Source: Tubulanus polymorphus (Eukaryota; Nemertea; Palaeonemertea; Tubulaniformes; Tubulanidae). From it: a stretch of 64,000 nt of DNA. Positions 39,141 through 51,504 of the stretch are shown here, piece by piece. Position numbers and translations under genes: made by a program. The stretch's first letter is position 1; each line of letters opens with the position of its first letter. A model generated the notes under the pieces. It worked only from the letters and a program-made list of their open reading frames with translations. It made no database searches and had not been told where the DNA came from. The stretch spans positions 2,294,001 to 2,358,000 of the forward strand of contig NC_134028.1 in the NCBI RefSeq assembly GCF_964204645.1, in the 5' to 3' direction.

Positions 39141-42100
39141 GACGTAACGCGCTCTCAACATCCGGGTTAACACGGCTTCTTGCGTAACTCATTATGTAAA
39201 TCTAGAAAACGAGGCCAAATTTATTCATATTCGTTTCAGTCCCCCGTATCTTGATGTTAAAAGCTTCGATCAGCTGATGGAGGCTATTAGATTTAATGAC
39301 TTTATTTAATAAGATGAAACGTCCTTTTGATGGGCAAATCTGATTTCATATCTTGTGAAATTGCATTAGCGACAGAATCCGTAAAGAATGCGACGCGTGT
39401 TTTTAATGCAGTTGCTTGGTTGGTTTTCGATGATGTCCCCCCGGGGCTACGTGAGGGTTTCTCTAGTCTTGTTAATGCGCTGATCAAGCCTCTCTCTCTC
39501 TCCCTCTCTCTTCTCTCTCTTTCTCTAAGCTGTCTGTCTGCCACTCTTTTTCTAAGCTGTCTGCCAATGACAGGAGTAAAAACCAATCTTCGTGTTAGCC
39601 AGCCATCTGATTAAACATCATCAGGCCATTTGCGAATCAGGCCATTTTAGCTGAAAATATTTCCACTGACACAGTTATAATAAATATGCAGAGCGGTTTT
39701 TATAACAGCTCGAAAATTAGCATTTATCAGAAATAATAAACCCAACCCAGAGGGTGCGCAGATGGCATAAAATGGAGGTTAATCAAGGTGATTCACTTTC
39801 CGTAAATTGTGGCCTGGTTTTTTTCCCGCTGCCGGTATTAGCGGAGAAAGCTTTCAAATAAAGCATCACGACTGGAATGCTCTCCATCACCTAACGTTTC
39901 ATGATTAAAATGCTTGTTAGTTACGTGACTTGCCGTGTTGTATTGAGCGAGAGAGGAAACGCTATCGCCGAGCTTGTTTAGCCTATTAAAGACCGCCTGG
40001 TCCATTAAACATGGTCGTAATGTTGGTAAGTGTACGATCGTGATGAAACCCGCGTTTTTTTTTTGTGGCTCGATCATAAGAGGAAACTCCACCTTGTTAG
40101 AAGCATCTCTCGTGAATGAAATAATAACTTTCTCGAGGTTTCAGTTTACCGTCGGCCCTCGAAGCAAAGTGTTTCATCGCATAAAAAAAAGAAGAAAAGA
40201 AATTAAAAACTTGTATTTGTAGAGCTGCCAACTGTCCCAGATTGTCTGGCACAGTCCCTGAAAATGCCTTCATAGTGGTTTTTTGATGCTATTGAAAATC
40301 CCTGAAACAATTTTTTTGCTGTTCCTCTAAACGTTCAAATTTGAGATTATATTAAACTCGCTGTAGCGTTTACATTGTTGTGTTTAGATATTTTTGAGTT
40401 ATGTTACAGAGGATTCCAGTCGTATTACGACATCATGTCTTCGCGCGATCATGAGTCACATTAAAGGCAACAAATATTCGGCAAAAACGAAGACTAAAAT
40501 GTTCCCTCGCAATCTCGCAGACTAATTAGCGGAGGAAGGTAGCACCCGGCGCTCGCTTCAGTTAATATCAGACTTTTCTAATCTTTCATCGGCAATGACA
40601 GGAAGTGCAGAAATGGTGGCTTTTTCGTGTTCAGGAGAATCATTGTAATTGGGCGTGTACGTAATAATCTCGAGTGCCGTGAGACATCATGTGACGTCGT
40701 ATCACCGTACACCCGTGTCAGGCAATGCTTTTTGTCTGCCACAGTTTTTTTTCTGAGAAACTATCAACGACATTAATATTTCACCGTGACATTGATATCG
40801 GATACTGAATTTATGTCGGTGTTCTTCATTTCGGACTGAATATAATTGGCTAACACTCGTAATGACATTAGTTAATGGCAAATATACATTACAAACAAAA
40901 GTTGATGAGGAGTCATGTATTTCATATACCGGCTATCCGCTCAACCAAAGTTCTAATGTGATAGGATCCCAATTACTTCAGATTTGTGGAAAATGTCTTG
41001 CAAATGCTCAGTTCACATCTGGAGGTTGTGAAATTTCTATATTTTCTGGGAGGGCGCCCTACAACTCTTCTGTGTTGCTGGGATAGTACTCAAGAACTGA
41101 TACTGAATCCGCCCCTGAGGCCGGTCAAAAAGGTTATTGGTTGTAGCTTGTCAAGTTGTCTTGTCGACCTTGAAGAAAGGTACCATTACACCGACCTCGA
41201 TAGTTATATTGGAGTGATTTATTCAATCAAGAGCAGGTCGTAATTAATGGATGCGTGATCAGGATTGAATAGTGTTGTACGGATGTGCATTATGCGCATT
41301 CTTACAATGATGTAATCACAGCAGACGCATGCGTTCAGTTGCGCGGTCGGTCGACACATCTTCTAGATTTCGGACACATTTGTCATTGACAGTAGAGATC
41401 GCTTAGCGCTGTTGGTTAATGATCCATTAGTACATCATATTAACAGTCCGTACAAGTAGAACTATCAATTCTGCTAATGCTAAGATTTAACGGTAATTAT
41501 CCGGAGTTCCTTACAAATGTCTCTAGCGATCTATCTTTTATACCTTCTCGCTCAATTTTTCTTCGTCGCTTTAACCGAGCCAACGCCTATAGTTGTTTTT
41601 TTTTTCGAAATATGGGAGCCATTTTCGACGAGTTCATTACGCAATCGATTAAACTGATCTGCTACGCCGCGTTCATCGCCCCGATCGATCATAATCATTG
41701 ATTCATCATCTCATCAATGATCATTGAATCGTCGCTAATGACAGATTGTGTAAACGCTGTTTTTACCGACTGTGTTGATAGCAGCCAGTTTTGGGCCCAC
41801 GGCGCCCGTCTGCCGTAGGATGAGTAGATTGGGTCTCGGAGAACGATATAGTTTTATCGTCGTTAAAATGAACGTTATTGCTAATAGTCGCCGGTATAAT
41901 CTTATTTTACTACTCATTGGATAGTGGTTCTGTAGTTAGTAGTGAAATGATATCAGTTTTATAACCCCTCATGTGAAACAATGTACACGTTTTTAATAGT
42001 GTTAGTATTGATGCCTTTGCACCGGAGCCACCCCGAATAAAATCGAAGTAAAAATAGGGTGACGTCGTAAATTTGATGGCAGGGCAATGGGGACAGAACG

Positions 42101-42797
42101 CTTCTAAGTATTGATGTTTTATTTACAGTATATCGTTTGTATTTCAGCGATATTTGATAGCAGCTCCCAACAACGACGACGTTTTAATAAGATCATTTTC
42201 CTGCGGTTGAGTTAACCAATATTAACCGCGCTGAATGATTATTCGAAGCAGTACTCGGATAACCCTGAAGAGCAGTCAGCAGCAGCAGGCGTGACATGAA
42301 AGATTACTCCCTCGATAATCATAACAGTTCTAATTATCCCATACTCTTTATTACTGCTAGTCTCGCCCAGAAAAATAGATCATGAAATTATTTGATAGTA
42401 AAAGCTTGTGTCTAGAGCTCATTAAAAATTGATTTCAACCTTTCTTCTCAGGCTGCCATGAGACCCTTATTCTCTTGCTGTCTGTCTTTCAGCTATTTAG
42501 TTTTGTCGATTGTGGGTCGATCTTGATGAGCTCAGAAACTCAGTTTTCAGGTCAAAATTCAAAAAGTTGTCTTGACAAAATTTAGGTACAACATATCCAA
42601 TGCAATGGGAACTAATGCATGGTTATTTCGGCGTTTGAGTTGGAGTCTGAGAACCATTGTCACGTATGGTTTTGTAACTTAATGATTACCATAATCTTTT
42701 ATAAATTCCTTATATTTCCACGTATTGATTATGAGTAAACAGTGATGAGTATTCGTGTATGTAATAAATATGTAAACTCTTCATTATTGCCTTTCCT

Positions 42798-43091
42798 TTA
42801 ACCCTTTCAGTGCGTCTACACCGCAGTGCGGTGTATGAATCGGTGATGGATTTTCCTAGTACACCGCACTGCGGTGTATTGATGTAATTAGTAATTAGTT
42901 TTTATCTCTTTTGAAAGATGGTAGCACCTGTCAAACATAGTGAAATAATAGTAACTAACGATACACTGCGCTGCAGTGTAGACGCACTATAGTGGTATTC
43001 CCGTTATTCAACGCATTAGGGTGGAATTTTTCAAAATTTTCATATCTCCAGCACTATAGGGCTTTTGATTAGTCAGCACTGAAAGGGTTAA
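42798..43091. mobile_element. piggyBac-like MITE, copy A (286 bp plus TTAA duplications)
   Basis: TTAA at 42798-42801 and 43088-43091 flank terminal inverted repeats CCCTTTCAGTGC and GCACTGAAAGGG. A TTAA target duplication next to CCC ends is the piggyBac signature. Three 19-bp palindromes lie inside at 42817-42835, 42860-42878 and 42962-42980. No transposase. Confidence 0.85.
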
Positions 43092-43744
43092 AGCACTCCT
43101 CTATCATTTAGTATAGTTTATAGACTTAGGGGGAATCCTCTCCATAAATGAAATATTTGTTGATGTTAATTTAACTTAGTACATCATTTATTACATATTG
43201 AGAAACGATATTCATTCAATGAAACTGGAAACTTATCCCAAATTCTAATAACTGTGGAGCTGGATCGGGTAGAACTTGAGTCCTGAACAATGGACAACAT
43301 CAATTCATACTACCCTATATACCTATCAAAAAACCTCTCGCGTATGAAAATTCTATTTTTTTCAATCATTTCAGTTGTTTCTGTTCTATTTATCTTTGAC
43401 AAACATGATAATTGATGGTAGATCATTTTTCTGACGAAGGTGGGAATATGACAGCTGATATAGCAGGTTTTGATAAAAGCTGTATTTGGATACTTAAAAA
43501 ATCGAATGAGTTCATTGAGCTCCACTTTATATATTCAAAACTGTAAATGATACTACAATAACCACACTAAAACATAGCGTAAATGATGTTTTGAGCCAGG
43601 TATCAATGTATAAATAAGTCAACCCAGGGCACATCCAAACCCTTCCCAATAGTTAACAATATGATTTAATGAAGAAATGAACACCGAGTATTTTCTATTG
43701 TTTTCAACTCAATTAGAGTAACATTTTTGTTTGTTTTTTTTTAG

Positions 43745-43801
43745 CCAAGCATAGTACAGAACTTCAAGTTAGTCGAAAAGATGAAGTTGATGTTAAAGAA
43801 A
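43745..43801 (+). CDS. Second supported exon of the unidentified + strand gene
   Basis: This 57-nt exon is preceded by a long T-run plus TTTAG and followed by GTAAGT. Using the phase left by 34799 it reads AKHSTELQVSRKDEVDVKE. It is charged and open, with good splice sites. It leaves one base, so it is length-neutral (19 codons) and could be skipped without a frameshift. The protein family is unknown. Confidence 0.5.
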
Positions 43802-43950
43802 GTAAGTATCATATATCATCATGTATCGTATCGTTAAACACATCCAGAATCATACACAATATCTACGTATAAATCGATTCTGATTTTTTAACTGGAACTC
43901 GACCCAAGACTCTATTGACATCTGAGTAGTGACAATATTATCAATCATAA

Positions 43951-44212
43951 GGCGTGATCACGATTTGGCCCGGGTCTATGGGCATAGATCAGGCCAGAGT
44001 CAAATTTGGCCCATGCCGAATTAGACACTCACTCGATACTAAACAATACTTCTGGAACCAGTTGCAATTCACACCCAATAATTTGACCTAAAATTTGGTC
44101 CTACGTTTTTGTCGGTCGGGCCAAACAGGCACGGGACCATTTGTTACCCGCATGATCAGTTGCTCCGAGCTTGATTTAGTCTTTGCTAAAAATGCTCATG
44201 TGATCGCGGCTG
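43951..44212. mobile_element. GGCCCATG-type MITE with GATCACG ends
   Basis: The left end GGCGTGATCACGATTTGG and right end CATGTGATCGCGGC are imperfect inverted repeats. The interior carries TTGGCCCATGCCGAATTAGAC and GGGCCAAACAGGCACGGGACC, shared with 38395-38605. Confidence 0.5.
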
Positions 44213-44366
44213 TAATGGTCAAAGTGTCTAGAATGAAACCTAGATAACAGTAAACAGGGTAAACCGCTCAAGTCTGTGAATATGACTAAACCTGCTTCTA
44301 TTTCCCTGATTCTCAACTCGATATGCGGTCAACGCTTCTGGATAAGGAGAAATTTTCACACCGACT

Positions 44367-45182
44367 TCAGTGTTTAATTGGACTGGATTTATCGAGTAAC
44401 TGTTTAAGTCTTGTCGATGAAACGAAGGCGCCGTATTTTTTGCCGACGCTTTGTTTGAACAGTTTTTCGACGTGTCGTGAATTCTCCGGTAGCGCGCGAC
44501 CGAGCGTGAACTCGTACACCAATTTCGCGTACGCGTAACCGATATCCGAGCAGTCGTATTTTTTTTCCTCAAATGCGACGTTTGTTCGTTCGGTCGCGTA
44601 ACTGACCGGCGTGGTCGTCGTTATCGACGTGGAGAGGCTGTCGCCGTCGTCGTCGGCTTGTTTCGACCGGTCGAGTTGTCGACCCGCGACCTGAAAGTCG
44701 TCGGAATGAAATACGTAAGGACGTCTTGGACGAGTTTGAACTGATAGCATCGTTTTGCTTTTGACGATCGTTAACGGCGGCAAACGATCGCGGTCGTCGC
44801 GTCGATCCGGACTCGCCAGAACATTCTCATTTGCTCGATTAACGGATTTCTTTTTTTCAGTCCGTTTACGTGAATTGGGCTTATCGTTTATCGGTAGTTT
44901 GGCGTCGCGCGAACCTACGCTTAATTGCGGCGTGTCATTTTTTGTTTTCATACCTTTCAGTGCCTTCAGCGCTTTCTGTCTGTCGAGGAATATATTTCTG
45001 TTCAGATTGTTCGCGTTTGTTTGCGTTGAACGCTCAATATCCGCTGTTTTCAAACGTATATCTTTCTTCGCCGGCGTCAGTTGATTTTTAACGGAATAAA
45101 CTAATCCCGGTAACAGAAATATCTCCAGTTTCACTAATTCTTCTCCGTTTTTGCCGGATTGTCTTTCACCTTGTCGAGGCAT
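44367..45182 (-). CDS. Intronless 271-aa ORF nested in the + strand gene, unknown function
   Basis: Not recognised. The ATG at 45182 (MPRQGERQSGKNGEELVK) is the first in-frame ATG; the frame stays open about 24 codons further upstream without one. It stops with TGA at 44367. The N-terminal two thirds are basic and disordered (KPNSRKRTEKKKSVNR, RRDDRDRLPPLTIVKSK). A short acidic/Thr-rich linker follows, and the last 70 residues look folded (YDCSDIGYAYAKLVYEFTLG, RHVEKLFKQSVGKKYGAFVS). CpG content is much higher than the flanking introns, like the coding exons of the kinase gene. It lies in an intron of the opposite-strand gene, after the 43745-43801 exon. It could be a one-exon gene, a large exon of a longer minus-strand gene, or an old retrocopy. 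Confidence 0.55.
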   Translation of the reverse strand: MPRQGERQSGKNGEELVKLEIFLLPGLVYSVKNQLTPAKKDIRLKTADIERSTQTNANNLNRNIFLDRQKALKALKGMKTKNDTPQLSVGSRDAKLPINDKPNSRKRTEKKKSVNRANENVLASPDRRDDRDRLPPLTIVKSKTMLSVQTRPRRPYVFHSDDFQVAGRQLDRSKQADDDGDSLSTSITTTTPVSYATERTNVAFEEKKYDCSDIGYAYAKLVYEFTLGRALPENSRHVEKLFKQSVGKKYGAFVSSTRLKQLLDKSSPIKH

Positions 45183-45299
45183 TGCTACTTTTTTCGATAC
45201 ACAAACATTCGCATTCCTCAATATACAGAAACAGTTCTGATTTACTTGTATCAAGTAATGAATAATTTATCGGTATCAGTTTCTTGTTTTCACTATCCT

Positions 45300-48290
45300 T
45301 GATATAAGCTGCACACACATTCAAATCGATCTGTTACAAGTTTGTCGCCATCGTTTTTGTCTAGCTTCGTAGACACAGTTTTTAAGTCGATGCTTCTAAA
45401 ACCTTCAGTTTCAAGGTAATAATGATCTGCCGTTCAGAATTCCGTTCTCATAGTTTAGCTTTCATTAAATGAATTGAGGGGAACTCAAAATTTTAATATC
45501 TAACATTTTATCTTGCGTGAGATAACGATCTTGAATTCCGCGCCCTAATGGATTTTATGAATCCTAATTGATTTAATTGAATCGGTACTGTGGCGTTCAC
45601 CGCGGACTCTTGGTGGGTGCGCTATTGTATAAATGAATTCGATATTACGAGTATTAGAAGCGATTTCATGAAGTTCACCGATGATTTCAATGGCGTGTAC
45701 AGTTTGACTCGGATATCACGCATACTTCGTGTCATTATACGGGTCTTAAATTTCATTCATATCATTCCACAAAAATGTCTTTAGCACAGGATTTATCATA
45801 CATTCATTTTAACACCAAATGGTATTGTTACAAGTACAGCGCAGCACATTGTTGCAAAAATGTATATGATATTACGGGACCTCAAGTTTACGCACCTCAA
45901 GCTAATTTATGATATTTACTTAGTTTTACTGATTGTTTTTGCTTATTGGAAAATTCCTTGCGGTTTCCTGTTGTTGGTACAACCCCCTAATAGTGATGTG
46001 AAAAAGGTATGATCTTTCATTGGTAGAATGCCCCGATTGCTGTATGTCAATATCCATCAGCTAGATATGATCTCACATGTCCTCTAAATCCAGTATGCAC
46101 GTGCTCGTGATGTTGAGGGGTATCGTGTTTCTGATCGCGAAATCACTGACCTTCACAAAACTGAACCTAAACCTATTTTCGCGTTGATTTCTCCGACCTT
46201 CAACGAACACTCGATATACAAAGTCTGATATTTTTTTCTGAAAATTTTTTTGTCGAAAGCACTTTTAATGACTCTGTGAATTGTTTCGTTGAGTGTGTAT
46301 GGAGTGGCATGATTACCTAGTTATGTATAGTTGATATATTCAGGTAATGTTGTTGAATTGGAACTAACGCACAGACGGAACAACCTTTTATCGTTTTTTC
46401 TTATCATGCATTAATGCGAAAAAAAATTTGGTAAACCGTGATTGTTACGGCAGCAACCTTGACACAATGTCCTTTTTTTCTTATCTCATCGTAACAATGA
46501 TTTTTAGTTGAAATAGAATCCTGTAGAAATAGAATCCCTTCATCATATTACACAGTTCCTATCGATATGTATATATTGAAGACTCAACAGACATCAGCAA
46601 CTTTGAGTATAGCATTTTTGGACCATCGTTATTGTGACAACTTTTTACGACTTACTCTTATTGCGTTGTGAATAGCCTATCTACAAGTAAGGCCTCAAAA
46701 ATAGTGACAACTTCAATCAATGCAATGACTTAGCCGAGTCTTTTCTGTGGATTTTGACAAGTAAAATACGTCTGTCTTTATATCCCTCTTGTTCCCTCTT
46801 GACTACAGGTGTGTACACTCAATATTGAATTGACTCTGAATCACAGTACCCGTTGACATAAGTTTAGAATGAAAGCATACTTATTTCACTCTCTTATATC
46901 CTACACATTGTTCCTCCCTAGATAACCCCCTGCCTCTCCCTTTCCCTCTTGACTACAGGTGTATGCTTGGATATCTAATTGACCCTGAACCCCAGTCCTC
47001 CTTGACATAATTGCGCTACATAATCAACTATAAAATGATTTTATTTTTTCCATTCCATTAGGTTTTGATCGGGCTGTATGTACTAAGCCGGCTTTTTGCT
47101 ATTGGTTGTCAAACACTGCAGTTGTGTCCCAAATATGACCACTTTGGCCGGATGTTAGGTGTCTTTTTTGTCAATAAATACGGTCTGGATCATGGACTAA
47201 ATTAGTAGCAAGGCCAAGCGGATGGATCATCTATTTCATATTTTGTAGATGATGCCGTGTAGTGCGATGTAGTGTAACATTCATCATTGAAAATGACATT
47301 ACACATCGATCGATCGCCTCGTACACACGACCCACTAGATCACAGGGGCTTGTCACGTTAGCTGGGACTCTCAAATCATATACACTATCCTAGGTACCAC
47401 CTATAAAAAAAGTTTTCTTTTTTAGAGGTGGTACCTGTATTGAATCTTTTATTTTGGACCCCCGGCTATCGTGACAAGTACCTTGAATAACGTATGATAG
47501 TTCAATTTACTTACTGAATACTGGTGGCCTGGAAAAAACCTGGCTGCTAATGATTTTGAATGTTTGTCGAAATAATAACCTAGAAATCTGAGATGAAAAA
47601 ATCAATGTGCTGCTGAGAGATTGAGTAGTTGAATAGTGTGGAACAGATAACAGGTATGGATAAGCCGCGATTACACGAGCCAGTGCCAAATCTAGCCCTG
47701 AATCGGCCCGAGCCAATTTTAAGGTATGATTTAGCTGCCATACTTTCTACGGGTAGTCAAGATAAGTACTTAGATATGATAATTCATATGGTAATAGCCT
47801 ATTGTTATCATGTTTCCCGAAGTTCCTAGAAATTGCGATGGTTCATTGAACTGTTCAGGACTGCAAAAACTAGCAGATTACGGGATTCAACTATTCATTC
47901 AGTTGTTTGTTCAGAGAAAAAGCATGATATTCTTAAGTCTCTGTATTTTAGAAACTGTTTTATCTACTGGTAACTCTCTATAACTATTTGTATTGGATAT
48001 TATTGAAATTTCAGCATTCATTTAAATGATGATTTGTAAATTTTTTACCCTTGTCTCATGTCAATAAATTTGCTGGGAATTATGAAGAAACAGGTGTTTC
48101 ATTGTAATGTGGATGAAGTCGAGGAACGACCATAGATCATTGACCGACTGAGACTAGACTAGACTCTTCAAACTCTGCATATGATGAATTTCAACAGCTC
48201 AGTCCAATGCTAAATAAGCTTTTCGCCTACATTTTCATCGTTGGAAATATTTGAAATAAAATTCTTCCGGCGACACGTCACATGGTGGCG
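45300..48290. other. Intron or intergenic DNA, no supported gene
   Basis: AT-rich. A GGCCCATG-type fragment is at about 47655-47725 (GCCGCGATTACACGAGCC). Near 46797 and 46948 the phrase CCCTCTTGACTACAGGTGT is repeated, marking a diverged duplication of about 150 bp. The ORFs at 45590-45784 and 47507-47829 look random. Confidence 0.45.
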
Positions 48291-48439
48291 CCAAAGCCAT
48301 GTTAGGCTCAATTGCGAAGCTAGTTGATTATATATGCGTAGCACCTGAAGATGAACCTAGCATTTACCTTGTCATCGGTAAATCTTATTATTGGTTCGTT
48401 CTGTGCGACGACATGCTATCAATTTTCCTCTATCATCTA

Positions 48440-48663
48440 TTTTGCATTTCTCGCTCTCTTTCTCTGTCTCTCTCCCTCTCTCCCTCTCTCTCTCCCTCCC
48501 TCTCTCCCTCCCTCTCTCCCTCCCTCTCTCCCTCCCTCTCTCCTCCCTCTCTCCCTCCCTCCCTCTCTCCTCCCTCTCTCCCTCCCTCTCTCTCTCCCTC
48601 CCCCTCTCTCCCTCCCTCTCTCCCTCCCTCTCTCTCTCCCTCTCTCCCTCTCTCTCTCCCTCT

Positions 48664-48708
<45 letters not shown>

Positions 48709-48911
48709 TCCCTCTCCCTCTCCCTCTCCCTCCCTCTCTCTCTCCCTCCCTCTCCCTCTCCCTCTCCCTCTCCCTCTCCCTCTCCCTCTCCCTCTCCCTC
48801 TCCTCCCTCTCCCTCTCCTCCCTCTCCCTCTCCCTCTCCCTCTCCCTCTCTCTTTCTCTCTCCCTCTCTTTCTCTCTTTCTGTCTCTCTTTCTATCGCTC
48901 TCCCTCTGCAG
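48440..48911 (+). repeat. Polypyrimidine (CTCTCC)n tract of about 470 bp
   Basis: Almost pure C/T on the + strand, made of CTCTCC, CTCCCTCC and CT units, ending TCTGCAG. The long open frames across it on both strands (Ser/Pro/Leu or Arg/Glu/Gly repeats) are artefacts of the repeat and are not genes. Confidence 0.95.
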
Positions 48912-48996
48912 GTGACTTCTGAATCCCGTTGACCTTCGTCTGGCTTATTGAACTTCTCTCCCGTTACCTCAACTGCCGCTGCCACATTTTCCCTAG

Positions 48997-49052
48997 AGGC
49001 TGTAAATCCTGATGGCTCGAATCTTTATTCTCGATTGATGAATCTGTGCCTG
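48997..49052 (+). CDS. Possible further exon of the unidentified + strand gene
   Basis: A 56-nt segment between ATTTTCCCTAG and CTG/GTGAGA. Taking the single base left by 43801, it reads KAVNPDGSNLYSRLMNLCL with no stop. Splice sites are good and phase fits, but the piece is short and could be chance. Confidence 0.25.
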
Positions 49053-50124
49053 GTGAGAACTCGCTGCTCATTCTGCTGCAACGGTGGGTGAAAAGTTCAT
49101 AAAAAACTTGGTCAAACGGTTATCGCTACGTCAAGGACGCCGTGCTGAGTAAGATGTCATTCCATAATTGAATTGCAGTAAAAGCACGATTCTCTATACA
49201 TTTCAAATTTGTTTTTCGACCTGTTATTGAACCTAACGCGTTGTTACCTTATTATTTTGCAAATCACCTTAACAGGCATTATTAACATGAGTTATGAGAT
49301 GTGTTGTGAAGTGCAGCTGTAACCAGCACCACCACCACCAGCATTGTGTTGTGCCTTTATCACTATTCAACAACTGAAGAATGAACTTTAAAAAACAAAT
49401 TTCTTGTTATAGTTGGAAAAACTGTTCTTTTCCTGAAATGGCTGCTAATAATGAATTTTGAAAGTTTCAACACTAAGATTGAAAAAATGATTTCAACTTC
49501 TTTCAATACGTCATCGTCGTCATCGTGTGATTGCGTAATGTAGGTTTTTTCCTCGAGAGTCGCTGAATTATTTAAGACCTGCCGAAGAACGCGTAATAAA
49601 GATGATTGAAAATAGTCTTGTCATTCTGTCGGTGATTGAGCTACTGTCGGTGATTGAGCTGCTCGGCGCTGTTCGCAATTTTGTTTCTCGATTTGATTCT
49701 CATTCTGTTTATTGGATATTCGTATATGTAACGTGTACCTGTCTGTTGTGATGTTGATTAATTTAACCCGGGGACGCCTTCCCCTTCTCTCTCGCCCCGA
49801 TGATAAAAACTATCGTTGATTGATGGCGAACTCTCTCCTCGATCAGACGGCATTCCGAACATGCGCGTCAGTCTATGAAAACAAGCTAGTTATAATTCCT
49901 TCTGTTTTGCACTTAATCGTCGTCGCGCGTTTCTTACAAAGAATATGATTGATCCCTCGGCCTTAACTCGGGGATTAACCGAAAACATAGAATGTTATAC
50001 GCGATAAAAAATAATCGTCTACAGGAAAGAGACATGCGTCGCCGGTATTAAAGGATTTCCTAACTGTATTTAGAGGGTTTGACCTTGACTCGAACAGATG
50101 AGGAAAGAATGATGAATGAAATGT

Positions 50125-50593
50125 GTAGTAGTTTCATGAAACCTAATCCTTATCTTGAATGAAGCTAAAATACTAATCCATGATTTCTCATATGAGTTTA
50201 GGCCCCTAAAACATTTTTGGAGTGGTAAAGCCCAATGCACACAACGCAGGGAAGCATGGAGACAGGAAACATGTTTCCATGTAGTAGTTTCATGAAACCT
50301 AATCCTTATCTCAAATGAAGCTAAAATACGAATCCATGATTTCTCATTCGAGTTGAAGCCCCTAAAACATTTTTGGAGTGGTAAAGCCCAACGTGCACAA
50401 CGCGGGGAAGCATGGAGACAGGAAACATGTTTCCATGTAGTAGTTTCATGAAACCTAATCCTTATCTCAAATGAAGCCTAAAATTGAATCCATGATTTCT
50501 CATTCGAGTTGAGGCCCCTAAAACATTTTTGGAGTGGTAAAGCCCAACGTGCACAACGCGGGGAAGCATGGAGACAGGAAACATGTTTCCATG
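50125..50593. repeat. 156-bp tandem repeat, three copies
   Basis: Copies start at 50125, 50281 and 50437 with GTAGTAGTTTCATGAAACC. Each includes CCCCTAAAACATTTTTGGAG, GGTAAAGCCCAA, GCACAACGC, GAAGCATGGAGACAG and the palindrome GGAAACATGTTTCC. A diverged inverted piece follows at about 50636-50680. Confidence 0.92.
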
Positions 50594-51239
50594 TGTATTA
50601 GTATAAAAATGAGAAACAAATTATCGAGATCAAACATGCTTGTTACCATGTTCTGTGTTTCCATGTTTCCCTGCATCATTTGTGTGTGTAGGATTTTAAA
50701 TGAATTTTTGTCTTTCGAGTAGAATCTAACCCGGAAATACTGAACCAGGTTCTATTTCACTATCTCCGGCAACATTACTGTGGACCAGCTGGTAGGCGTA
50801 TTTATTTCTGTTCTACATAAATGTAATTCATTTTCTCGGAAAAGGATGTTTTTTTTTTTCATATGAATTGAAAAACATTAATCGTTCGACATCTGTTCTT
50901 AGAATTGATTATTGAAAGCGTATGTATGTAAACTGAACAATCCAGTAGAGGGCTCAGTTGTCCAAACATTCATCCTCTCATTATTGCAATTATCACCGAA
51001 ATGATATTCGATGATATTCATCTACGATGTTCATCTTAAAGCTGAAATATTTGTTCGATGTTTTTCTACATCGACCAAAATGTCCCATCATCACGGAGAT
51101 ACACTGGAATTATGGAAATGAGATTAAGCTTATCCCTGCTTGTTTAAGCTGCTTACCTTCTTAGTAGAAACCCAACATCATGGTTAGGAATTGATTTTAC
51201 ACCGTTCACCATTCATGGGGATTTGGGCTGCATCATCGC

Positions 51240-51346
51240 TGTGATGGCCTATCTCTGTGATGGCCTATCTCTGTGATGGCCTATCTCTGTGATGGCCTAT
51301 CTCTGTGATGGCCTATCTCTGTGATGGCCTATCTCTGTGATGGCCC
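51240..51346. repeat. 16-bp microsatellite-like tandem repeat, about 6.6 copies
   Basis: Perfect repeats of TGTGATGGCCTATCTC, ending in a diverged TGTGATGGCCCTTCGC. Confidence 0.95.
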
Positions 51347-51504
51347 TTCGCTGTGATTACTATGCTAAATGCAAAATACAATTGATGGCACTATATTTTC
51401 AATTCTCGTGTGACTTCAATCAATTTATATACGTACTTGATTATCCATATTTGGACGAGAGAAAATTGAATACATCAAATAAATTGAGGTTAATCACTTC
51501 CGTG

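Larger units (their letters stand above)
34800..43744 (+). other. 9-kb intron of the unidentified gene, rich in MITEs
   Basis: No exon is supported. It contains a retroelement 3' end at about 35080-35300, MITEs at 36895-37110, 37995-38218 and 42798-43091, a repeat pair member at 38881-39140, and a CT-rich patch at 39489-39530. The ORF at 40862-41086 is next to a transposon-like end (CCGCCCCTG at 41111) and is rejected. Confidence 0.5.

Noticed and set aside
44240-45091. Other-frame ORFs around the nested gene
   Set aside because: Shadows of the 271-aa minus-strand frame, caused by its high CpG and low stop content.
48299-48985. Four long overlapping ORFs (174-207 codons) on both strands
   Set aside because: They are translations of a CT simple repeat in every frame, with only Ser/Pro/Leu or Arg/Glu/Gly.
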